Assembly: GCF_003864415.1 (NCBI RefSeq)
Contig: NZ_BFFP01000006.1
Coordinates: 24,027 to 88,026 of the forward strand
DNA: 64,000 bases
Source: Ligilactobacillus salitolerans
Lineage (GTDB): Bacteria > Bacillota > Bacilli > Lactobacillales > Lactobacillaceae
Reading direction: 5' to 3'
The notes beneath the pieces are model-generated. The model was not told the origin of the DNA, ran no database searches, and saw nothing but the letters and a program-made list of their open reading frames with translations. A program made the position numbers and the translations under genes. Positions 58,435 to 64,000 of this stretch are shown piece by piece. How positions within the stretch are numbered: position 1 is the first letter of the stretch; the number at the start of each line of letters is the position of its first letter.

Positions 58435-60165
58435 ATGAAGAATGGTGCGGATAGAATAGTAGATGTGTTAACGGCCTGGGGTGTAGACCATGTTTACGGG
58501 ATACCAGGCGATTCGATCGATACTACTGTTGATGGGATCAGAAGACAGGCGGATAAAGTTAAGTTTATTCAGGTTCGCCATGAAGAGGTTGGCGCACTCG
58601 CTGCTGCCGCTGAAGCAAAACTAACGGATAAATTGGCTGTTTGTTTATCAATTGGCGGACCAGGGGCGATCCATATGCTGAATGGCCTTTATGATGCTAA
58701 GATGGATCATGCACCGGTCTTAGCCTTGTTAGGACAAGTCGATTCGCATCTGCTGAATACGGGGTATTTTCAAGAGGTGAATACTCCGCACCTTTTTGAA
58801 GATGTCGCTGTTTACAACCGGTCGATCACCTCAGTTGACCACCTGGCAGAAATCGTTGATGAAGCCATTCAGACGGCTTATTCCAAACACGGTGTTGCTG
58901 TTTTGACAATTCCTGATGACATTCCACAACAAAAGGTTGCTGCAGCATTTCAGCCAAGTGCAGTCCCATTCCAGACGACCATTCCAACTGTTCCCGCTGA
59001 TAAAGTAGCTGCAGCTGTTGATTTGTTAAATCGAGCCAAGGCACCAGTCGTTTTGTTTGGTACAGGGATCAAACATGCAAGTCAGACTATGCAGAAGTTT
59101 GTTGAGTATTACAAGTTGCCATTTATTCAGACTTTACCTGCCAAGGGGATCATTCCGGATGATCATCCAAATTCACTGGGACAAGTTGGAAAGCTGGGGA
59201 CCAAGGCCGCTTATCGAGCTATGCAGAATGCCGACCTCTTGCTGCTGATCGGGACCAATTATCCATATACAGCTTACCTGCCAAAACCTGGTCGAGTTAA
59301 AAGCATTCAGATCAATCTAGAGGCAAGCCATTTAAATAAACGTTATCCAGCTGATATTGCGATCCAAGGTGATGCTGGTGCTGTGGTTGAAGAAATTTTA
59401 AACAGCAGCCTGCAGCCAACGGACGGTAAATTCTTAAAGGACAGTCAGGCTGCAATGGCAACTTGGAATGGCTGGGTCAAGGCTAAGACCGAGTTGAAAG
59501 GTTCACCCTTAGCACCGGAAGTGCTTTTCAATGAAATTAAAAATATTGCCGCTAAAGATGCAGTATTTGCAATAGATGTTGGAACGGCGACATCTTGGAG
59601 TGCTCGTTACTTGCCGGTTGGGCCAAGGCAAAGTTACACGATCTCTTCTTGGCTGGGAACTATGGGTTGCGCTCTGCCTGCAGCTATTGCTGCCTGCCAG
59701 GTATATCCTGAGCGGCAGGTGATCTCCATTAATGGCGATGGTGCTTTTGCAATGGTCATGGAAGACTTTGTGACTGCGGTTAAGTATCGGATGCCATTGA
59801 TCAACATTGTGCTCAACAATGAAAAACTCGCCTTTATTGGCTACGAGCAGCAGTCTGCTGGGCAGTTGAATTACGCGATCGATCTGGCAGACATGGATTA
59901 TGCCAAATTTGCCGAGGCAGCCGGCGGGATCGGGATCACAGTTACAAATAAACAAGAGCTGGCTAGTGCACTGAAGAAAGCCGCTCAGAGTAAAGATAAG
60001 CCAGTTTTGATCAACGCTTATGTTGCTGATGATGCTCCCTTGCCGGGTCAAATCGTGCTTGATGAAGCAAAAGGCTATACTAAGTTTGGGACACAGTTCT
60101 TAGCTAAATATAAAAAAATGCCGAAATTGCCGCCGATCAAGGATATCATGCGCCATTTCTTTTAA
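58435..60165 (+). CDS. Pyruvate oxidase (POX type, thiamine- and FAD-dependent)
   Basis: Converts pyruvate, phosphate and oxygen to acetyl-phosphate, CO2 and hydrogen peroxide. 576 residues: N-terminal PYR domain with HVYGIPGDSIDTTVDG and RHEEVGALAAAAEAKL (catalytic glutamate), central FAD domain, and C-terminal PP domain with GDGAFAMVMEDF...NIVLNN, the thiamine pyrophosphate signature. Closer to lactobacillar POX than to acetolactate synthase by these motifs; which pyruvate-family reaction it carries out is inferred. ATG 58435 after AAGGGAGAG. Own promoter upstream and terminator after. Confidence 0.88.
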   Translation: MKNGADRIVDVLTAWGVDHVYGIPGDSIDTTVDGIRRQADKVKFIQVRHEEVGALAAAAEAKLTDKLAVCLSIGGPGAIHMLNGLYDAKMDHAPVLALLGQVDSHLLNTGYFQEVNTPHLFEDVAVYNRSITSVDHLAEIVDEAIQTAYSKHGVAVLTIPDDIPQQKVAAAFQPSAVPFQTTIPTVPADKVAAAVDLLNRAKAPVVLFGTGIKHASQTMQKFVEYYKLPFIQTLPAKGIIPDDHPNSLGQVGKLGTKAAYRAMQNADLLLLIGTNYPYTAYLPKPGRVKSIQINLEASHLNKRYPADIAIQGDAGAVVEEILNSSLQPTDGKFLKDSQAAMATWNGWVKAKTELKGSPLAPEVLFNEIKNIAAKDAVFAIDVGTATSWSARYLPVGPRQSYTISSWLGTMGCALPAAIAACQVYPERQVISINGDGAFAMVMEDFVTAVKYRMPLINIVLNNEKLAFIGYEQQSAGQLNYAIDLADMDYAKFAEAAGGIGITVTNKQELASALKKAAQSKDKPVLINAYVADDAPLPGQIVLDEAKGYTKFGTQFLAKYKKMPKLPPIKDIMRHFF

Positions 60166-60182
60166 GATAGAAAATGAGAAAG

Positions 60183-60206
60183 CAGGAAGAGTCTTCCTGT
60201 TTTTTT
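60183..60206 (+). terminator. Pyruvate oxidase terminator
   Basis: CAGGAAG (60183-60189), loop AGT, CTTCCTG (60193-60199) and seven T; flanking GAGAAAG/TTTCTC extends the stem. Confidence 0.92.
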
Positions 60207-60296
60207 CTCGCTAAAATCTAAAGTCGAAGTATCAATTTCAAACTATCTCTGGTAAGATAAGAATAAAATCTGTAAGTTCAAGGGAGCGATGTTTAG

Positions 60297-61562
60297 TTGA
60301 ACTATCAACAATTGGATCCAGCGTTATGGCAAGCAATTTCTGATGAACAGACCCGGCAAGAAAATAATATTGAGTTAATTGCGTCTGAAAATATTGTTTC
60401 TCCTGCAGTTCGGGCTGCACAAGGTTCTATTTTGACTAACAAGTATTCCGAAGGTTATCCAGGCAAAAGGTACTACGGCGGTAATGAATATATCGACATC
60501 GTTGAAAATTTGGCTATAGAAAGAGCTAAGGAGCTTTTCGGAGCTGACTATGCGAATGTCCAGCCGCATTCAGGTTCTCAGGCAAATCAAGAGGTTTATG
60601 CTGCTCTATTAAAACCAGGTGACAAGATCCTAGGCATGGACTTGAATGCAGGCGGGCACCTATCACATGGTGCTGCGGTTAATTTTAGCGGTAAACTCTA
60701 CCAGTCCTTTACCTATGGGCTGAATCCAGAGACTGAGTTATTAGACTATGAACAAATTTTAAAAATTGCACAAGAAGTCAAACCCAATTTGATCGTTGCT
60801 GGGGCTTCAGCCTACAGTCGTATCATCGACTGGAAGAAGTTCCGGGAGATCGCAGACGCTGTTGGTGCATACTTAATGGTCGATATGGCACACATTGCCG
60901 GTTTGGTAGCAGCTGGGTATCATCCAAGTCCAGTCCCATTTGCTGATGTTGTAACGACCACGACCCATAAAACTTTGCGCGGACCGCGTGGAGGATTGAT
61001 CTTGGCTAAACAGGAATATGCTAAAAAGATCAATTCTGCTGTTTTTCCCGGCTCACAGGGCGGTCCCTTGGAGCATGTGATCGCAGGAAAGGCTGCAGCA
61101 CTTTTCGAAGATTTACAGCCTGAGTTTAAGCAATATGCAGGTCAAGTGATCTCTAACGCCAAAGCAATGGCAGACGAATTTTCGCATTATGATCAAGTGC
61201 GTGTTGTTTCAGGCGGAACAGACAACCACTTAATGACTTTGGATCTTTCACGAACTGATCTAAATGGCAAACAAGCCCAGGAGCTTTTAGATAGCGTTTC
61301 GATCACAACAAATAAAGAGGCGATCCCAGCTGAAAAATTAAGTCCTTTTAAGACTTCAGGTATCAGATTAGGAACCGCCGCCATTACGACACGCGGGTTC
61401 AATGAAGAAGACTGTCGTCAGGTTGCTCGTCTGATCGTAGAGACGATCAGTGAACACGACCACCCGGAGAAATTGGCAGAGGTCAGGACCCAAGTTGCAC
61501 AATTGACTGCGGCACATCCGATTGCGGATAAGGTTGCTGAAATTTCGTTTAAAGTAAATTAA
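60297..61562 (+). CDS. glyA: Serine hydroxymethyltransferase
   Basis: PLP enzyme interconverting serine and glycine and charging tetrahydrofolate. 421 residues; [43 protein letters not shown] and the PLP lysine in [17 protein letters not shown] 60297 is ten bases after AAGGGAG. An ATG at 60289 opens a three-codon ORF (ATG-TTT-AGT-TGA) whose stop overlaps this TTG. Confidence 0.96.
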   Translation: MNYQQLDPALWQAISDEQTRQENNIELIASENIVSPAVRAAQGSILTNKYSEGYPGKRYYGGNEYIDIVENLAIERAKELFGADYANVQPHSGSQANQEVYAALLKPGDKILGMDLNAGGHLSHGAAVNFSGKLYQSFTYGLNPETELLDYEQILKIAQEVKPNLIVAGASAYSRIIDWKKFREIADAVGAYLMVDMAHIAGLVAAGYHPSPVPFADVVTTTTHKTLRGPRGGLILAKQEYAKKINSAVFPGSQGGPLEHVIAGKAAALFEDLQPEFKQYAGQVISNAKAMADEFSHYDQVRVVSGGTDNHLMTLDLSRTDLNGKQAQELLDSVSITTNKEAIPAEKLSPFKTSGIRLGTAAITTRGFNEEDCRQVARLIVETISEHDHPEKLAEVRTQVAQLTAAHPIADKVAEISFKVN

Positions 61563-61563
61563 A

Positions 61564-61604
61564 AAAATGTCCTGCTAAATTTTTGTTTAGCAGGACATTT
61601 TTTT
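61564..61604. terminator. Bidirectional terminator between glyA and the GNAT gene
   Basis: AAAATGTCCTGCTAAA (61564-61579) pairs perfectly with TTTAGCAGGACATTTT (61586-61601), with T-runs on both strands. Confidence 0.95.
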
Positions 61605-62100
61605 AGCTGAAGTGTTTTCCCATGATTACTAAATCGAGTAATTTACCCTCGATCTCTGCAACTTGAGGTAATAATCCCCATTGGGAAAAGTTGCTTTTGG
61701 TAAAAAGGCGGATGCTAGGTTCGTTTTGCTTAAAAATAAAAGCCACAACATTTTCTAAGTCCAGCGCTTTTAGTTGTGTTTCTGCAAATTTCAACGCCTG
61801 ACTGCCAATATGTTGACCACGAGCTTTTTGGTCAAGGTAAATGCTGATCTCTGCTGTATGTTGATATGCTTCTCTGCCGTAAAAAGGGGATAAATCAAGC
61901 CAGCCAATGATTTCTTGGTCAGACTTAATAACCCAGAGCGGGTATTTATCAGCAGTAAAACTATCAAACCAGGCTGTGCGTTCGGCTACTGTAACGGGGT
62001 GCAGGTCAGCTGTTACAGTCTGAAGAGAAATTGTCTGGTTGTAAATTGCAACGATCGTGGGTAAATCCTTTTTTTTAGCAAGTTCATAGCAAATTGTCAT
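61603..62100 (-). CDS. GNAT family N-acetyltransferase (phosphinothricin acetyltransferase-like)
   Basis: 165 residues. PTIVAIYNQTI, WLDLSPFYGREAYQHTAEISIYL and QKARGQHIGSQALKFAE (acetyl-CoA loop) are typical of the PAT/YncA-like subgroup, which often N-acetylates amino acids or related compounds. Substrate here unknown. ATG 62100 chosen; TTG 62106 is two codons upstream and lies closer (5 bases) to AAGGGAG. Convergent with glyA. Confidence 0.85.
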   Translation of the reverse strand: MTICYELAKKKDLPTIVAIYNQTISLQTVTADLHPVTVAERTAWFDSFTADKYPLWVIKSDQEIIGWLDLSPFYGREAYQHTAEISIYLDQKARGQHIGSQALKFAETQLKALDLENVVAFIFKQNEPSIRLFTKSNFSQWGLLPQVAEIEGKLLDLVIMGKHFS

Positions 62101-62270
62101 ATACAAGTTTCTCCCTTTTTTAAGTTTGTTAGCTGCAACATTAGTTAGTGTAGCTTTGCAGTACTTACCAAAATTATAATATCAAAGCTGTTTTGGTTAC
62201 AAGAAACAAATTACAATAAATTAACAGAGAATTGCGTTATACTAAAAAAAGTAAGAGGAGGAATGCTAGG

Positions 62271-63110
62271 ATGCAAGCACAAGAAACAGTTTTGAATGAC
62301 GGTTATAAGATCCCTCAAGTAGGCTTAGGAACTTACCAGCTTCGGGGAGGTCAAGGTTACCATCAAATTATTTCAGCTATTAAGGATGGCTACCGTTCAA
62401 TTGATAGCGCGACTAACTATGATAACGAAGGTATTGTCGGCCAGGCTGTCCGGAATTCCGACGTACCGCGCGACCAGTTATTTATTTCGTCTAAGCTTCC
62501 CGGTAAGTACCATCATTATGATGATGCTTTAGGTGCAATCAAAGAATCTTTGGCCCGGATGAGCTTAGATTACTTTGATTTGTATTTGATCCATTGGCCG
62601 TTGCCAAAAAGAGGGCTGTATGTTGAAGCTTGGCAGGCACTGGTGACAGCACAAAAATTAGGCTTGATCAAGTCGATCGGTGTTTCTAACTTTGAGCCTG
62701 AGCACTTGGATCGAATTATTACTGCAACTGGAGTGACACCGGCAGTTAATCAGATCGAGATCCACCCTTATTGGATCAACACAAGTCGTGTAAAAGAAGA
62801 TGCTAAGCGGGGAATCGTGACCGAAGCTTGGAGTCCGCTGGGACGCGGCAATTCGGCATTGAGTGAGCCCATTGTTAAAAAACTGGCTGAAAAATACGGC
62901 AAAAATGTTGGTCAGATTATTTTAAGATGGCACTTGCAAAGAGGGATCATACCTTTGCCGAAATCAACTAATTTGGAGCATCAAAGGGCAAATTTGGATG
63001 TTTTTGACTTTGAACTAACTACAGAAGAAATCAAGGCAATTAATCAACTTGATCGACCTGACGGCAGGATCGATGGACAAGATCCCAACGAGTACGAAGA
63101 GTTCGAATAG
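62271..63110 (+). CDS. Aldo/keto reductase
   Basis: NADPH-dependent reductase of the AKR5-like group. 279 residues; the catalytic tetrad is visible: D and Y in DSATNYDNE, K in SSKLPGKY, H in LIHWPLP. C-terminal LPKSTNLEHQRANLDVFDFELT (in part: PLPKSTNLEHQRANLDVF) binds the cofactor phosphate. Physiological substrate unknown. ATG 62271 eight bases after GAGGAGGA; the frame extends to 62232 without a site. A TATACT (62238-62243) may be its -10. Confidence 0.92.
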   Translation: MQAQETVLNDGYKIPQVGLGTYQLRGGQGYHQIISAIKDGYRSIDSATNYDNEGIVGQAVRNSDVPRDQLFISSKLPGKYHHYDDALGAIKESLARMSLDYFDLYLIHWPLPKRGLYVEAWQALVTAQKLGLIKSIGVSNFEPEHLDRIITATGVTPAVNQIEIHPYWINTSRVKEDAKRGIVTEAWSPLGRGNSALSEPIVKKLAEKYGKNVGQIILRWHLQRGIIPLPKSTNLEHQRANLDVFDFELTTEEIKAINQLDRPDGRIDGQDPNEYEEFE

Positions 63111-63118
63111 GCAGTAAA

Positions 63119-63176
63119 AACGCGTTATCTCAATATACTTGTATCATACAAATATATTGTGGTAACGCGCTTTTTT
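63119..63176. terminator. Long hairpin terminator after the aldo/keto reductase
   Basis: Near-perfect 49-base hairpin: CGCGTTA (63121-63127) with TAACGCG (63163-63169), inner CAATATA/TATATTG and TTGTA/TACAA. T-runs on both strands (63171-63176 plus; AAAAA 63116-63120 for the minus). Probably serves both converging genes. Confidence 0.85.
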
Positions 63177-63285
63177 GTGATCAATGGATTGTTTGAAGCA
63201 AGCCCGAAATTTGGTAGTGCAGGTGCATCTTTTGCAAGAGATTGCTTTATTTGTCTCGTTGTTTTTAGCTGGGGGCATGTGCTGA

Positions 63286-63885
63286 TCAGAGTTGATCGAG
63301 TAAGGCCGGAGCAGCTAATTTTTGGCTGAGATAGCTTTGCCAGTCCAGAGTTTCCGAGAGTTTTTGAGTCAAGATCGGTAAGATCCACTGGACGGTTGGT
63401 AATAATTTGAGGAGATGATGACCATTAAATTGTGAAAAGAAAAAATTTCTGCCATATAAAATTGCCAATGCCTTTTGAAATTCTGGGTCATTAACAGGCA
63501 ATAGAAGCTGGTTGAGGTTATTTCTCTTACCAAGATACAATGGTGCTGCTAAAAAATCTGAATTTAAATCAAAGCTCAAACTTTTATGTGCCTTAGCTAT
63601 TGCCGAAGGTAAACTAAGAGCACAAATTAAGCCTTTTTTTTCGAGCTCAAGCAAAAATTTGAGGAGACATAATTCACTAGTTGGTAATGAGAAAAATGCT
63701 TTTCGTTCAGACCGCAGAGATTCAGTCAATTTTTGGGGCAAGTGGAGCAAGTCAGCCGGATTGCCAAAGTCAAATTGTAACTGCTGCGCATTTTGTAACC
63801 AGAGAGGATGGTCAGCTGTGCGTAAAGTGAGCCATTTGTCATTTGACTCTAACAAAAAATACGCACTAGGATCATACGGGGCTAC
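63286..63885 (-). pseudogene. Unrecognised protein, 5' end removed by IS insertion
   Basis: An open frame of about 200 codons on the minus strand ending at 63286. It has no ATG start: reading upstream of the TTG at 63855 the frame continues (about PYDPSAYFLLESN) to the IS end near 63888 and meets a stop inside the element at 63892-63894. So the native N-terminus is missing. The remaining protein is Leu-rich, mostly helical, without transmembrane segments or a signal peptide. Blocks such as RSERKAFFSLPTSELCLLKF and VNDPEFQKALAILYGRNFFF could not be matched to a family. Function unknown. Confidence 0.6.
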
Positions 63886-63887
63886 TA

Positions 63888-64000
63888 TGTGTCAAGTAGA
63901 CAGCTCAAATAATTAAAACCTATGCGATTTTCTGAACGGCATTATTCCGATATTCTGTTGGGGTCATGCCGTTTAGTGTTTCTTGACGACGTTTGTTATT
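63888..64000 (-). mobile_element. IS3-family insertion sequence, partial
   Basis: The element starts about 63888-63890 (TGTGTCAAGTAGACAGC) and runs off the window. Its end begins with TG, as IS3 ends do, and lies just outside the transposase stop codon. Only one end is visible, so the target duplication cannot be seen. Confidence 0.8.
63920..64000 (-). CDS. IS3-family transposase OrfB, C-terminal fragment
   Basis: On the minus strand the last 26 codons read NNKRRQETLNGMTPTEYRNN then AVQKIA and stop. This is the conserved C-terminus of IS150-group DDE transposases, immediately after the catalytic domain. The rest of the gene lies beyond the window edge. Confidence 0.9.
   Translation of the reverse strand, partial: NNKRRQETLNGMTPTEYRNNAVQKIA

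Overview
This window is a core-chromosome segment of a low-GC Gram-positive bacterium, most likely a member of the Lactobacillaceae. The gene order is the conserved Bacillota one: yqgQ-glcK, miaA, glnRA, gmk-rpoZ-coaBC-priA-fmt-rsmB-stp-PASTA kinase-rsgA-rpe-thiN, asp23-fakA-recG-plsX-acpP-rnc-smc-ftsY-ylxM-ffh, rpsP-khpA-rimM-trmD-rplS, pyrH-frr-uppS-cdsA-rseP-proS-polC, rimP-nusA-ylxR-ylxQ-infB-rbfA, truB-ribF, hrcA-grpE-dnaK-dnaJ. A type II nucleoside deoxyribosyltransferase, a POX-type pyruvate oxidase and the GlnR-controlled glnRA pair point to a lactic acid bacterium. The genus cannot be fixed from the sequence alone. Many genes use TTG or GTG starts behind strong AGGAGG-type ribosome binding sites.

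Layout. 1-3158: 3' end of a rhomboid protease, YqgQ, glucokinase, a membrane-anchored rhodanese-like protein, then miaA behind an attenuator-like leader. 3291-5176: glnRA with a perfect GlnR box and a strong terminator. 5187-5661: a convergent minus-strand gene encoding a YolD-like protein, with three LexA-type (GAAC-N4-GTTC) boxes over its promoter; this is the most unusual locus in the window. 5824-17780: a dense forward run linking nucleotide and CoA metabolism, replication restart, formyl-Met-tRNA synthesis, 16S rRNA methylation, the Stp/PASTA-kinase signalling pair and ribosome maturation. rpmB follows on the minus strand. 18353-31491: envelope/fatty-acid kinase, recG, phospholipid entry, RNase III, SMC and the SRP pathway. 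31632-40201: ribosomal proteins and maturation factors, UMP kinase, ribosome recycling, undecaprenyl-PP and CDP-diacylglycerol synthesis, site-2 protease and prolyl-tRNA synthetase. 40301-44653: polC. 44850-49956: the nusA-infB operon behind a promoter and leader hairpin. 50143-52036: truB and ribF. 52072-56930: the HrcA heat-shock operon with a CIRCE operator.

After dnaJ (about 57000 onward) the context looks more variable: a nucleoside deoxyribosyltransferase, two GNAT acetyltransferases, pyruvate oxidase, glyA, an aldo/keto reductase, and a minus-strand gene of unknown family whose 5' end is cut by an IS3-family element that runs off the right edge.

No tRNA, rRNA, CRISPR array or prophage was seen. 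No gap longer than 300 bases lacks a gene. The largest gaps (5556-5823, 18063-18352, 58220-58434, 3159-3370) contain promoters, operators or leaders, described below. Start codons were moved to the candidate with the best-placed ribosome binding site wherever a longer open frame existed.
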